Below, one piece after another: positions 56,235 to 64,000 of a stretch of DNA of 64,000 bases. This DNA is from Comamonas aquatica NBRC 14918 (GTDB lineage Bacteria; Pseudomonadota; Gammaproteobacteria; Burkholderiales; Burkholderiaceae_C): positions 84,714 to 148,713 of the forward strand of contig NZ_BBJR01000035.1 in NCBI RefSeq assembly GCF_000739875.1, given 5' to 3'. The notes beneath the pieces were generated by a model that was given only the letters and a program-made list of their open reading frames with translations, did no database searches and had not been told where the DNA came from. Positions within the stretch are counted from its first letter, which is position 1; every line of letters starts with the position of its first letter. A program made the translations under genes and the position numbers.

Positions 56235-57508
56235 GCAGCCCCGCCCGCCTGAAGATCGGCTGCATTGCCGACGATTTCACCGGCGCCACCGACCTGGCCA
56301 ACAACCTGGTGCGTGCCGGCATGCGCGTGGTGCAGACCATCGGCGTGCCCCAGGCCCCGCTGGACACCGAGGCCGACGCCGTGGTCGTGGCCCTGAAGTC
56401 GCGCACCATCCCGGCCAATGAAGCCATTGCCCAGTCGCTGGACGCCCTGCGCTGGCTGCAGGCCCAGGGTGCGCAGCAGCTCTATTTCAAGTACTGCTCC
56501 ACCTTCGACAGCACGCCCGCCGGCAACATCGGCCCCGTGACCGAGGCACTGATGGGCGCCCTGGGCTGCGACTTCACCATCGCCACCCCGGCCTTCCCGG
56601 ACAACAAGCGCACGGTGTTCAAGGGCTACCTGTTCGCGGGCGATGTGCTGCTCAACGAAAGCGGCATGCAGAACCACCCGCTGACCCCCATGACCGACCC
56701 CAACCTGGTGCGCGTGCTGCAGGCACAGTGCCAGCGCAAGGTGGGCCTGATCGACCACAACGTGGTCGCCCAGGGGGAAGCCGCCATCCGCGCCCGCATC
56801 GCGACGCTGAAGGCCGAAGGCGTGCGCATCGCCATCGTGGATGCGGTGTCCAACGCCGACCTGCTGCGCATGGGCCCCGCCCTGTCCGACATGGCCCTGG
56901 TCACTGCCGGCTCGGGCGTGGCGATTGCGCTGCCCGCCAACTTCGGCCTGCAGCCCACCGACCAGGCAGCAGCCCTGCCCGCCGCCAGCGGCCTGCAGGC
57001 GGTGGTCTCGGGCAGCTGCTCGGTGGCCACCAACCAGCAGGTGCTGCACTTCATCCAGTCCGGCCGTCCGGCCCTGGCCATCGACCCGCTGCGCATCGCT
57101 GCCGGCCAGGACGTGCGCGCCGAAGCCCTGGCCTGGGCCCAGGACAAGATCGCCCACGGCCCGGTGCTGATCTACTCCACCGCCGAGCCCGCGGCCGTCA
57201 AGTCCATCCAGGGACAACTGGGCGTGGAGCAGGCCGGCGCCATGGTCGAAGAGACCATTGCCGGCATTGCCCGCGGTCTGGTGGAACTGGGCGTGCGCCA
57301 GCTGGTCGTGGCCGGCGGTGAGACCTCGGGCGCCTGCGTGCAGGCGCTGGAGATCGAGCAGATGCGCATCGGCGGCCAGATCGACCCCGGCGTGCCATGG
57401 TGCCACGCGGCCTCGCCCGCCGCCCCCCAGGGCTTGCATATCACGCTCAAGTCGGGCAACTTCGGAACCCCGGACTTCTTCACCAAGGCCTTCACGGCCC
57501 TGGCCTGA
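56231..57508 (+). CDS. otnK: 3-oxo-tetronate kinase (DUF1537 family)
   Basis: Phosphorylates 3-oxo-tetronate to its 4-phosphate. 425 residues, DUF1537/four-carbon acid sugar kinase fold. The N-terminal half carries GCIADDFTGATDLANNLVRA with the D-D-F-T-G-A-T-D motif. The C-terminal half has LVVAGGETSGACVQAL for ATP binding, and KSGNFGTPDFF near the end. Clear member of the family whose kinase activity was shown for acid-sugar pathways. Confidence 0.94.
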   Translation: MSSPARLKIGCIADDFTGATDLANNLVRAGMRVVQTIGVPQAPLDTEADAVVVALKSRTIPANEAIAQSLDALRWLQAQGAQQLYFKYCSTFDSTPAGNIGPVTEALMGALGCDFTIATPAFPDNKRTVFKGYLFAGDVLLNESGMQNHPLTPMTDPNLVRVLQAQCQRKVGLIDHNVVAQGEAAIRARIATLKAEGVRIAIVDAVSNADLLRMGPALSDMALVTAGSGVAIALPANFGLQPTDQAAALPAASGLQAVVSGSCSVATNQQVLHFIQSGRPALAIDPLRIAAGQDVRAEALAWAQDKIAHGPVLIYSTAEPAAVKSIQGQLGVEQAGAMVEETIAGIARGLVELGVRQLVVAGGETSGACVQALEIEQMRIGGQIDPGVPWCHAASPAAPQGLHITLKSGNFGTPDFFTKAFTALA

Positions 57509-57522
57509 CCCCGAAAGCCCCC

Positions 57523-58215
57523 ATGCCCACCGACTTTCTGACCGAAGCCCACGCCCGCGCGGAAATCTGCCGCGTGGGGCGCTCGCTGTTCGAGCGCGGC
57601 TATGTGCACGCCACGGCCGGCAACATCAGCGTGCGCCTGGCCGATGGCTACCTGATCACGCCCACCGATGCCTGCCTGGGCGCGCTGCAACCCGAACGCC
57701 TGGCCAAGCTGGACCTGCAGGGCCAGCAGCTCAGCGGCGACCGGGCCAGCAAGACCATCGTGCTGCACCGCCGCATCTACGAGGCCAGCGCCACCACGGC
57801 CGCACCCGCCGGCTGCGTGATCCACACGCACAGCACGCACCTGGTGGCCTGCTCGCTGCAGGCCGGTGCGGCCACGCCGCAGGCCGAGCTGCTGCCCGCC
57901 CTGACCCCCTACTTCGTGATGAAGGTCGGGCGCGTGCCGCACATTCCCTACCACCGCCCCGGGGCCCCCGAGGCGGCGCAGGCCGTGGTCGAGGCGATCG
58001 CGCGCTATGCCACGGCCGGCAGTCCCATCCGCGCCGTGATGCTGGCACGCCTGGGCCCCAACGTCTGGCACGACAGCCCGGCCGCCGCCATGGCCACGCT
58101 GGAAGAGCTGGAAGAAACCGCCCAGCTCTGGCAGCTGTGCCGCCACCAGCCCCTCGCCCCGCTGAGCGAGGCGCAGATCGACGAGCTGCGCCAGACCTTT
58201 GGCGCGTCGTGGTGA
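57523..58215 (+). CDS. otnC: 3-oxo-tetronate 4-phosphate decarboxylase (class II aldolase type)
   Basis: Converts 3-oxo-tetronate 4-phosphate to dihydroxyacetone phosphate and CO2. 230 residues of the class II aldolase/adducin family. Visible are ATAGNISVRLADGYLITPTD, the metal-binding IHTHSTHLVA and a late conserved His-containing PHIPYHRPG. The ATG at 57523 lies 14 bases after the otnK stop codon, consistent with one transcript. Confidence 0.93.
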   Translation: MPTDFLTEAHARAEICRVGRSLFERGYVHATAGNISVRLADGYLITPTDACLGALQPERLAKLDLQGQQLSGDRASKTIVLHRRIYEASATTAAPAGCVIHTHSTHLVACSLQAGAATPQAELLPALTPYFVMKVGRVPHIPYHRPGAPEAAQAVVEAIARYATAGSPIRAVMLARLGPNVWHDSPAAAMATLEELEETAQLWQLCRHQPLAPLSEAQIDELRQTFGASW

Positions 58216-58274
58216 CCCCATCCATTCCTGGTCTGCAGGCCCTGGTGCCCGCAGGCTGAACCCCGAGAGCAACC

Positions 58275-59075
58275 ATGCCCCGTTTTGCTGCCAACCTGTC
58301 CATGCTCTACAACGACGTGGACTTCCTCGACCGCTTTGCCGCCGCCGCCCGCGATGGCTTCCAGGCCGTGGAATACCTCTTCCCCTACGCCTACACGCCC
58401 GAGCAACTGGCCGCCCTGCTGCGCCAGCACGGCCTGCAGCAGGTGCTGTTCAACGCCCCGCCCGGTGACTGGGACGCGGGCGAGCGCGGCATCGCCTGCC
58501 TGCCCGGCCGCGAGGCCGAGTTCCGCGAGGGCATCGCCCGCGCCATCACCTATGCCCAGGCCCTGCAGTGCCCGCGCATCCACGTGATGGCCGGCCTGGT
58601 GCCCCAGGATGTCGACCCCGCCACCGTGCGCGCCACCTACGTGGCGAATGTGCGCTACGCCGCCGAGCAGGCCGCCGCCCATGGCATCCATATCCTGCTG
58701 GAGCCCATCAACGGCCGCGACATGCCAGGCTTCTTCCTCAGCCGCCAGGACCAGGCCCACGCGCTGGTGGCCGAGATCGGTGCCGCCAACGTCAAGGTTC
58801 AGATGGACCTGTACCACTGCCAGATCGTCGAAGGCGACCTGGCCATGAAGATCCGCCAGTACCTGCCCACCGGCAACGTCGGCCACTTCCAGATCGCCGG
58901 CGTGCCCGAGCGCCACGAGCCCGATGTGGGCGAGCTCAATTACCCCTACCTGTTCCAGCTGCTGGACACGCTGGGCTACGACGGCTGGATCGGTTGCGAA
59001 TACAAGCCCGCCCGGGGCACGGCACCGCACGCCACCCGCGACGGCCTGGGCTGGCTGCAGCCCTGGCTGGCCTGA
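58275..59075 (+). CDS. otnI: 2-oxo-tetronate isomerase (hydroxypyruvate-isomerase family)
   Basis: Interconverts 2-oxo- and 3-oxo-tetronate, linking LtnD to OtnK. 266-residue xylose-isomerase-like TIM barrel. The opening [34 protein letters not shown] with a metal Glu, [12 protein letters not shown] and [14 protein letters not shown] with metal and catalytic residues, and [11 protein letters not shown] at the end match the Hyi/OtnI group. It is last in the cluster, 59 bases after otnC, and is followed by a strong terminator. Confidence 0.93.
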   Translation: MPRFAANLSMLYNDVDFLDRFAAAARDGFQAVEYLFPYAYTPEQLAALLRQHGLQQVLFNAPPGDWDAGERGIACLPGREAEFREGIARAITYAQALQCPRIHVMAGLVPQDVDPATVRATYVANVRYAAEQAAAHGIHILLEPINGRDMPGFFLSRQDQAHALVAEIGAANVKVQMDLYHCQIVEGDLAMKIRQYLPTGNVGHFQIAGVPERHEPDVGELNYPYLFQLLDTLGYDGWIGCEYKPARGTAPHATRDGLGWLQPWLA

Positions 59076-59176
59076 GGCGATCAAGGCGGGGAACCAGCCC
59101 CCTGCCGCCACGCCAGGCCGGCACAGTACCGGCCCCGGCGGTGGTCGTTGGCGCGGCTCCACCGCAGCGCCTGCCC

Positions 59177-59218
59177 ATGCACAAAGCCCCGGACCGGACG
59201 GTCCGGGGCTTTGTGCAT
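59177..59218 (+). terminator. Terminator of the threonate operon
   Basis: A perfect 19-base stem around a GGAC loop, the longest in the window, containing AAAGCCCCGGACC and its complement. It lies about 100 bases after the otnI stop codon. It has only short A and T runs on its flanks (within the stem), and could also work for the converging flavin-reductase gene. Confidence 0.85.
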
Positions 59219-59310
59219 CAACGCTTCAGTATGTGTAGCGGTTTGCGCTCGCCTGGCCATGGTTTCCGATAGAAATCACATGCAATCCCCGCACAGCCAA
59301 CGCCCGCCGC

Positions 59311-59964
59311 TCACATTTCATCGATGGCCGTGCTGGCACTGCCGCCCTGCAGCGCGGCCTTGCCTTCGTGGGCCTCGATGGCAAAGCGCTCGCGGCAGGT
59401 GACGTAGAAGCTGGCACCAAAGCGGCCCACGGGAAAGTAGTCCTGCAGCTTCACGCGCCACGTCGCCGTGTCCACCAGGCCGTCACGCACCGCCAGCCAC
59501 TGCACGCGGCCGATGAAGACGTAGCGGCTGTCGGTTTCCATCAACTCGTGCAGCACGCACTCAAAGGCCACAGGCGCCTCGGCAATGCGCGGCACCTGCA
59601 CGGTCTGCGACGCCGTGGTGTGCAGGCCGGTGTAGGCCAGCTCGCTCTCGGTCACGGGCAGGCGATCCCCACAGCGGTGCATGGCGGCTGCAATCGGTTC
59701 ATCGGCCAGGTGCACCACGAACTCTTTGGTGCGCAGAATGTGCGCCGCCGTGTCCTTGAGCTGGCCGTCCTGCAGCTTGTTCACGCTGAGCATGACCACC
59801 GGCGGGTCCTCGCCCACCATGTTGAACATGCTGAACGGCGCGGCATTCACCGTGCCGTCCTCGGCCAGCGTGGTCACCAGGGCAATCGGGCGCGGCACGA
59901 TCAGGCTGGCCATGAGCTTGTAGCGCTCGTACGTACCCAGGGTGGAGAAATCGATTTCGGTCAT
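59311..59964 (-). CDS. Flavin-reductase-like domain protein
   Basis: 217 residues of the FMN-binding split-barrel flavin reductase-like family (PF01613). Motifs: LIVPRPIALVTTLAEDGTVN, NAAPFSMFNMVGEDPP and FVVHLADEPIA. The family holds both true reductases and FMN-dependent oxidoreductases; the reaction here is unknown. The ATG at 59964 with GGAAAG upstream was chosen over in-frame ATGs at 59988 and further up. It is divergent from the binding-protein gene at 60099 across 134 bases holding a TTGCATACAC word. Confidence 0.85.
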   Translation of the reverse strand: MTEIDFSTLGTYERYKLMASLIVPRPIALVTTLAEDGTVNAAPFSMFNMVGEDPPVVMLSVNKLQDGQLKDTAAHILRTKEFVVHLADEPIAAAMHRCGDRLPVTESELAYTGLHTTASQTVQVPRIAEAPVAFECVLHELMETDSRYVFIGRVQWLAVRDGLVDTATWRVKLQDYFPVGRFGASFYVTCRERFAIEAHEGKAALQGGSASTAIDEM

Positions 59965-60031
59965 GGAGCTTTCCGTTTCTGTCGCCATGCGGCGACCTGT
60001 GCCCGGGATCGCCGCAACTTGCATGCCAATT

Positions 60032-60041
60032 GTGTATGCAA
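60032..60041. promoter_or_regulatory. Purine-regulon-like operator between the flavin reductase and binding-protein genes
   Basis: GTGTATGCAA on the plus strand, identical to the site in front of puuD. It sits inside CCAATTGTGTATGCAATCC, 67 bases before the binding-protein gene and 68 bases before the divergent flavin-reductase gene, so it could regulate both. Confidence 0.55.
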
Positions 60042-60098
60042 TCCGGGCATTGATCTTGCTCAACCCGTGCTCCTTCCACCCTCTGATTGTGTTGAACC

Positions 60099-61127
60099 AT
60101 GCGCAAACGCCAATTCCTGCAGACCGCTGCCGCCGCCTTGCTGGCCACCTCGGCCCTGACCAGCGCCCACGCACAGGCCACGCCCTTGAAGTTCCAGCTC
60201 GACTGGCGTTTCGAAGGCCCGGCCGCCCTGTTCGTGCACCCGGAGCAAAAGGGCTACTTCAAGGAAGTCGGCCTGGATGTGAACGTGGAAGCCGCCAGCG
60301 GCGCCGGCGCCATCCAGCGCGTGGCCTCGGGCACGCACGACCTGGGCTTTGCCGACCTGGCCGCGCTGATGGAATTCCACGCCAACAACCCGGACGCGCC
60401 CATCAAACCCGTGGCCATCATGGTGATCTACAACACCACGCCGGCCTCGGTCATGGCGCTGAAGAAATCCGGCATCACCAAGGCCGCCGATCTGACCGGC
60501 AAGAAGCTGGGCGCGCCCATCTTTGATGCCGGCCGCCGCACCTTCCCCCTGTTTGCGCAGGCCAACGGCGTGGGCGAGGTGCAGTGGACCACCATGGACC
60601 CGCCGCTGCGCGAAACCATGCTGGTGCGCGGTGATCTGGATGCCGTGACCGGCTACACCTTCACCAGCCTGCTGAACCTGGAGGCGCGCGGCGTCAAGCG
60701 CGAGGACGTGGTGGTCCTGCCCTATGCCACGCACGGCGTGCAGCTGTACGGCAACGTCATCATCGCCAGCCCCAAGCTGATTGCCGAAAAGCCCGAGGCC
60801 GTGCGCGCCTTCCTCAAGGCCTTCGCCAAGGGGGCCAAGGAAGGCATCGCCCACCCCGAGGCGGCCATCGCCTCCATGAAGGCCAAGGACGGCCTGGTCA
60901 ACGTGCCCCAGGAAGTCAAGCGCCTGAAGCTGACCATCGAAACCGCCATCGACAGCGAAGGCGCGCGCAAGGAAGGCTTTGGCCAGCTCAACCCCGCACG
61001 CCTGCAGCTGATGGCCGAACAGGTCGCCAAGGCCTACGCCACCAAGCGCCCCATCCCCGTCCAGGCCGTGTGGAACGGCAGCTTCCTGCCCAGCGCGGCA
61101 GAATTGGACGTGCTGCCCAAACGCTGA
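60099..61127 (+). CDS. ABC transporter substrate-binding protein, NMT1/TauA-like
   Basis: 342 residues with a signal peptide (cleavage near AHAQ-A, about residue 26) and an NMT1/SsuA-type periplasmic binding domain (FQLDWRFEGPAALFVHPEQK, VEAASGAGAIQRVASGTHDL, AVTGYTFTSLLNLEARG). The family binds pyrimidine precursors, sulfonates, nitrate or purines. No permease or ATPase gene is adjacent. Its promoter holds the purine-regulon word, so a nitrogen heterocycle substrate is suggested, as inference only. Confidence 0.9.
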   Translation: MRKRQFLQTAAAALLATSALTSAHAQATPLKFQLDWRFEGPAALFVHPEQKGYFKEVGLDVNVEAASGAGAIQRVASGTHDLGFADLAALMEFHANNPDAPIKPVAIMVIYNTTPASVMALKKSGITKAADLTGKKLGAPIFDAGRRTFPLFAQANGVGEVQWTTMDPPLRETMLVRGDLDAVTGYTFTSLLNLEARGVKREDVVVLPYATHGVQLYGNVIIASPKLIAEKPEAVRAFLKAFAKGAKEGIAHPEAAIASMKAKDGLVNVPQEVKRLKLTIETAIDSEGARKEGFGQLNPARLQLMAEQVAKAYATKRPIPVQAVWNGSFLPSAAELDVLPKR

Positions 61128-61159
61128 GCGGCTCGCCCGGCAGCCATCGTGTGTGACAG

Positions 61160-61184
61160 GGCCTGCGGCAACGCAGGCCTTTTT
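61160..61184 (+). terminator. Terminator of the NMT1-like binding-protein gene
   Basis: Stem GGCCTGCG/CGCAGGCC with a GCAA tetraloop and five T, 32 bases after the stop codon. This separates the gene from the downstream cupin. Confidence 0.92.
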
Positions 61185-61301
61185 GCATGCCTTCAAAATC
61201 AGAGCATGCCACGCTCGCCAACGCTGGGTTTTCAGCACGAATCCGCACCAAACCTTTTCACTGCCTGCGCCACACGCTCCTTTTTTCAATAGCACGCCAC
61301 C

Positions 61302-61667
61302 ATGACCACCCCAGCCACCCTTGTCCGCATCGAAACCCGCGACCTGCGCCAGGCCACGCCCGGTCGGCCCAGCCGCCCCATCCACGGCGACACCACCTAC
61401 TTGACGCTGGAGAGCTTCAGCGCGCAGCACGGCCAGCTCAGCAGCGGCGTCTGGGAGGCCACGGCCGGCGCCTTCCGCTCCCATTGCGCGGGCTACGTCG
61501 AGTTCTGCCACATCGTCGAAGGCAGCTGCCGCGTGGTCGATCCGGACGGCACCCCACACAGCTTCGCGGCCGGGGACAGCTTCGTGCTGCCCGAAGGTTT
61601 TGCTGGCCACTGGGAGGTGGACGAGCGCGTGAAAAAGGTGTTCTTCATCGCCCGAACCACCGGTTGA
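61302..61667 (+). CDS. Small cupin-domain protein (DUF861-like)
   Basis: 121-residue single cupin. The ligand-binding strands carry CHIVEGSCRVVDPDGTPHSF and AAGDSFVLPEGFAGHWEV, the two conserved cupin motifs in the Cupin_3/DUF861 style. This family includes ureidoglycine aminohydrolase, but that enzyme has two cupin domains and is about twice as long. No function is assigned. It is separated from both neighbours by a terminator upstream and a 304-base gap downstream. Confidence 0.8.
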   Translation: MTTPATLVRIETRDLRQATPGRPSRPIHGDTTYLTLESFSAQHGQLSSGVWEATAGAFRSHCAGYVEFCHIVEGSCRVVDPDGTPHSFAAGDSFVLPEGFAGHWEVDERVKKVFFIARTTG

Positions 61668-61971
61668 TACCGCCCCGTGACCCAGCGACCGGATCCCCGC
61701 GGTGGAAAAAATCCTTATAAATCATGCTGCAGCGCAACATTTTTTACATTACAAAACACAAAACCGTCGTCTGAAAAATCCAAGGATTTCTACGTAATAT
61801 CCACATCCGATATTTGCAATTAGCCACAAGACGGGCCTGTCTTCTACAAGACTGCGGGTTAGCATGTACGGGTTAAATCTGATTCACAAACGTGCAAATG
61901 CACTGTTTTGGGTCACCCCCGTGATCACGATGGGGCGCCAACCTCACGCGCCCGGCTTACAAGGAGTGGAT
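61668..61971. other. AT-rich upstream region of the Bug protein gene
   Basis: 304 bases, clearly more AT-rich than the surroundings between 61700 and 61880. It has T- and A-runs but no clear gene. It must hold the promoter of the Bug gene; I cannot choose between several weak -10-like sequences. Confidence 0.5.
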
Positions 61972-62946
61972 ATGTTCAGAAGAACCGTTTTGGCTGCGAC
62001 CGCCGCAATGACCGTTGTCGCAGGGCTGCCTGCCGTGGCCCACGCCAAAGACGCATGGCCCGTCAAGACCATCACCCTGGTGCAGCCCTACGCACCCGGC
62101 GGCACCAGCGACATGCTGGCCCGCATCGTGGCCCTGGAACTGGAAAAGCGCATCCAAGCCAGCGTCATCGTGGAAAGCAAGCCCGGTGCCAACGGCAACA
62201 TCGCTACGGCCTACGTCAGCCGCGCCAAGCCCGATGGCGGCACCTTCCTGGTCGGCTCCAGCAGCCCCGTGGTGATCTCGCCCTCGCTGTACAAGAGCGT
62301 GCCCTACAACCCCCGCACCGACCTGACGCCCATCACCCCGATCGCCAAGGCGCCTTTCCTGCTGGTCACCGGTGCCACCTCCGGCATCAACAGCGTGGAC
62401 GAGCTGGTCGCCCAGATCAAGCAGGACAAGCTGAACTTCGGCTCCGCCGGTGCCGGCTCGCCCCAGCACATGATCGCGGAAATGTTCCACATGCAGATCA
62501 AGGCCAAGTCGCCCCACATCCCCTACAAGGGCTCGGCACCGCTGATCATTGCGCTGATGGCCAACGAAGTGCAGTACGGCATCGACAACCCCGTGCCCCT
62601 CAAGCCCCAGATCGACGGTGGCAAGCTCAAGGCCCTGGCCATCACCAGCAAGCACGCCTCGCCCAAGTTCCCCGGCGTCAAGAGCCTGCACGAGCTGGGC
62701 TACACCAACTTTGACGTGGAACCCTGGTACGGCATGATCGGCTCCAAGAACCTGCCCAAGGAACTGGCCGAACGCATGAACGGCTATGTGCGTGACATCC
62801 TGGCCCAGGACAGCGTGAAGAAGAAGATCTCCGACCTGGGCGCCGAAGCCTATGGCCTGAGCACCGCGGAGTTCACCGCCCTGGTCGACGCCGACATCAA
62901 GAAGTGGGGCGACGCCGTCAAGGCCTCCGGCGCGACCGCCGACTAA
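61972..62946 (+). CDS. Tripartite tricarboxylate transporter receptor (Bug family)
   Basis: 324 residues with a signal peptide (cleavage near AVAHA-KD, about residue 22). Bug-family signatures are ITLVQPYAPGGTSDMLAR, ESKPGANGNIATAYVSRAKP and VPYNPRTDLTPITPIA. Typical of Comamonadaceae, which carry many such periplasmic receptors for carboxylic acids. No TctA/TctB membrane genes accompany it. AAGGAG before the ATG at 61972 decides the start over an upstream ATG at 61864. Confidence 0.93.
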   Translation: MFRRTVLAATAAMTVVAGLPAVAHAKDAWPVKTITLVQPYAPGGTSDMLARIVALELEKRIQASVIVESKPGANGNIATAYVSRAKPDGGTFLVGSSSPVVISPSLYKSVPYNPRTDLTPITPIAKAPFLLVTGATSGINSVDELVAQIKQDKLNFGSAGAGSPQHMIAEMFHMQIKAKSPHIPYKGSAPLIIALMANEVQYGIDNPVPLKPQIDGGKLKALAITSKHASPKFPGVKSLHELGYTNFDVEPWYGMIGSKNLPKELAERMNGYVRDILAQDSVKKKISDLGAEAYGLSTAEFTALVDADIKKWGDAVKASGATAD

Positions 62947-62966
62947 GCCCTCACCGGCCCCCTGCC

Positions 62967-62994
62967 AACGCCTTCCTTGCGAAGGCGTTTTTTT
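62967..62994 (+). terminator. Terminator of the Bug protein gene
   Basis: Stem AACGCCTTC/GAAGGCGTT with a five-base loop and a seven-T run, 20 bases after the stop codon. Confidence 0.92.
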
Positions 62995-63198
62995 ATGCGC
63001 GCTCGCATTAAAGTAGCTGCTGGCGCATGCAGCCATTGAGGCGTGCAGATGAAACCTCTGCAACGCCAGTAGCAACAGGCGTGCAACGCTCTCCAATCAG
63101 GAGCATCCACATCCTGCCAACACCCCGACAGACGCTCGACCATGACGCGCCACATCACCGTGGCAGGCACCAATCCATGTGTAAAATAGCCACCATAC

Positions 63199-63288
63199 GG
63201 AGGTTTGGGTGAGTGGTTTAAACCAGCAGTCTTGAAAACTGCCGAAGGAGTGATCCTTCCGTGAGTTCGAATCTCACAGCCTCCGCCA
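63199..63288 (+). tRNA. tRNA-Ser (anticodon UGA), CCA end encoded
   Basis: 90 bases. Acceptor stem GGAGGTT/AGCCTCC (one G-U pair), discriminator G and encoded CCA. The anticodon arm is GCAGT-CTTGAAA-ACTGC, giving anticodon TGA for the UCA codon. The long variable arm GAAGGAG/CTTCC and the T-arm GTGAG-TTCGAAT-CTCAC are those of a class II tRNA. It stands at the border to clearly AT-richer DNA. Confidence 0.97.
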
Positions 63289-63888
63289 CCTTCATAATGA
63301 AATCAGCAACTTACAATAGTTTTTGATTTCTGTACCACATAAGGTACCACTTAAAACAAAGGCTGCACCCTCACAGGTGCAGCCTTTTTTCTTTAGAACG
63401 TACTCAAAGTCTTCGAAGCAGGAAGCCATGTGCTATTGCACAAATCGAAGTCAAGACCAGTCTCCCAACATCAAAGCACGCCGATACCACGACTACCGAC
63501 CGAAGGCGGCCCAAGCGCACAAGCATAAGCTGCACCAATACAGCAACCCAGCGCGTACTCATACCCACGCCTGCTGCAAGCTTGTGCTTTATGACGGCAG
63601 TAGCTTCGCCACTAGGTTGCATTTGAGTGCTTGACCATCTCGAACCCCTACTGTTTTCCCCCAGCTCGTTCGACCTCTATCGCAGCACCAACTATGTTGG
63701 TATATGGCCATGCTTCGATGTGCGGCAAGACTATTTACGCACAGAGTTCACACCTGCACCATTGCAGCACCTTGATACACATACCACCAGCTTGCTGCAA
63801 CGCCAAACATGTAGCCTGTCACCTGGCGCAAGCAGCAGATGCTTTTTTCAGCAACCAATCATCCGGGATCCGACATCCAAGAAGCACT
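63289..63888. other. AT-richer region after tRNA-Ser, no clear gene
   Basis: 600 bases with lower GC than the rest of the window. Short open frames on both strands show no recognisable protein pattern or good ribosome site. It contains two GTACCAC words (63333-63339 and 63345-63351) and a terminator-like hairpin at 63361-63390. It looks like the flank of an integrated element. Confidence 0.5.
63361..63390 (+). terminator. Intrinsic terminator downstream of tRNA-Ser
   Basis: Stem GGCTGCACC/GGTGCAGCC with a six-base loop and a six-T run, about 70 bases after the tRNA 3' end. It is the probable transcription end of the tRNA gene. Confidence 0.85.
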
Positions 63889-64000
63889 TCACTCTGGGAA
63901 CATCATTTTTTTTCTTTCCTCAAAGAACGACTCCAACTTCAACTCCTTGCGGTGACTTATTATCAGGTTTATCACATCAGACCTACTTATTCCGGCGTTG
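63889..64000 (-). CDS. Partial protein, possible ribbon-helix-helix C-terminus (runs off the right edge)
   Basis: The minus strand is open from the edge to a TGA at 63889-63891, giving 36 C-terminal residues. It reads GISRSDVINLIISHRKEL then charged residues. The GISRSDVI pattern resembles the second helix of CopG/Arc-type regulators, often found on plasmids and integrated elements. The fragment is too short for certainty and its start lies outside the window. Confidence 0.4.
   Translation of the reverse strand, partial: NAGISRSDVINLIISHRKELKLESFFEERKKMMFPE

Noticed and set aside
60060..61610. 516-codon antisense frame opposite the binding protein and cupin
   Set aside because: It spans two real plus-strand genes and a good plus-strand terminator; the translation shows no protein features.
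61302..61667. Cupin as the missing ureidoglycine aminohydrolase
   Set aside because: That enzyme is a bicupin about twice this length, and the gene lies behind a terminator, 13 kb from the allantoin genes and without the operator word.
63323..63634. Small open frame after tRNA-Ser
   Set aside because: It begins across the tRNA terminator hairpin and its translation shows no protein-like pattern or ribosome site.

Overview
The window is GC-rich DNA with GC-biased third codon positions from a betaproteobacterium, most likely of the family Comamonadaceae (Comamonas/Delftia/Acidovorax type). Supporting this are the tripartite-tricarboxylate (Bug) binding protein, the H-NS-like protein with a short C-terminal core, the UraD-AllC fusion, the cytochrome-linked urate oxidase PuuD and the general gene style. 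I see no rRNA, CRISPR array or insertion sequence. One tRNA gene lies near the right end.

Left third (1-20 kb), mainly housekeeping and transport: feoA-feoB under a probable Fur box; a YkgJ-type Cys-cluster protein; a possible 35-residue membrane peptide; a LysE exporter overlapping an AraC regulator; an amino-acid permease; a divergent LysR/LysE pair; KynB; a DEDDh exonuclease; Ogt; an MFS transporter; a flavin monooxygenase; an H-NS-like protein; ApaH; RhlE; a YpfJ metallopeptidase; a dCache diguanylate cyclase; and dCTP deaminase.

Centre (18.6-50.1 kb), a nearly complete purine-salvage/catabolism island. Guanine deaminase and an adenine-deaminase-type protein (preceded by a Rieske oxygenase) feed xanthine and hypoxanthine. 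XdhAB with its maturation factor XdhC makes urate. Membrane PuuD oxidises urate, UraH and the UraD half of a fusion give allantoin, PuuE opens the ring, and the AllC half degrades allantoate. An M20 enzyme of unclear substrate follows. Import is by a BMP-type ABC transporter (one ATPase, two permeases, three binding proteins) and by an NCS2 permease. A GntR/FCD regulator sits in the middle. The 10-base word TTG[T/C]ATACAC occurs in front of xdhA, puuD, uraH/gntR and the NCS2 permease, and also in front of a binding protein at 60 kb, so I infer one regulon.

Right part (50-63 kb): malic enzyme MaeB with its phosphotransacetylase-like tail. Then comes a full threonate (C4 acid-sugar) pathway: a FadR-type GntR regulator, GntP permease, LtnD dehydrogenase, OtnK kinase, OtnC decarboxylating aldolase and OtnI isomerase. 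After it come a flavin-reductase-like protein divergent from an NMT1/TauA-like binding protein, a small cupin, a Bug binding protein and tRNA-Ser(UGA).

After the tRNA the sequence becomes visibly AT-richer, with repeated GTACCAC words and the C-terminus of a possible ribbon-helix-helix protein at the edge. This looks like the start of an integrated element, but no integrase is inside the window.
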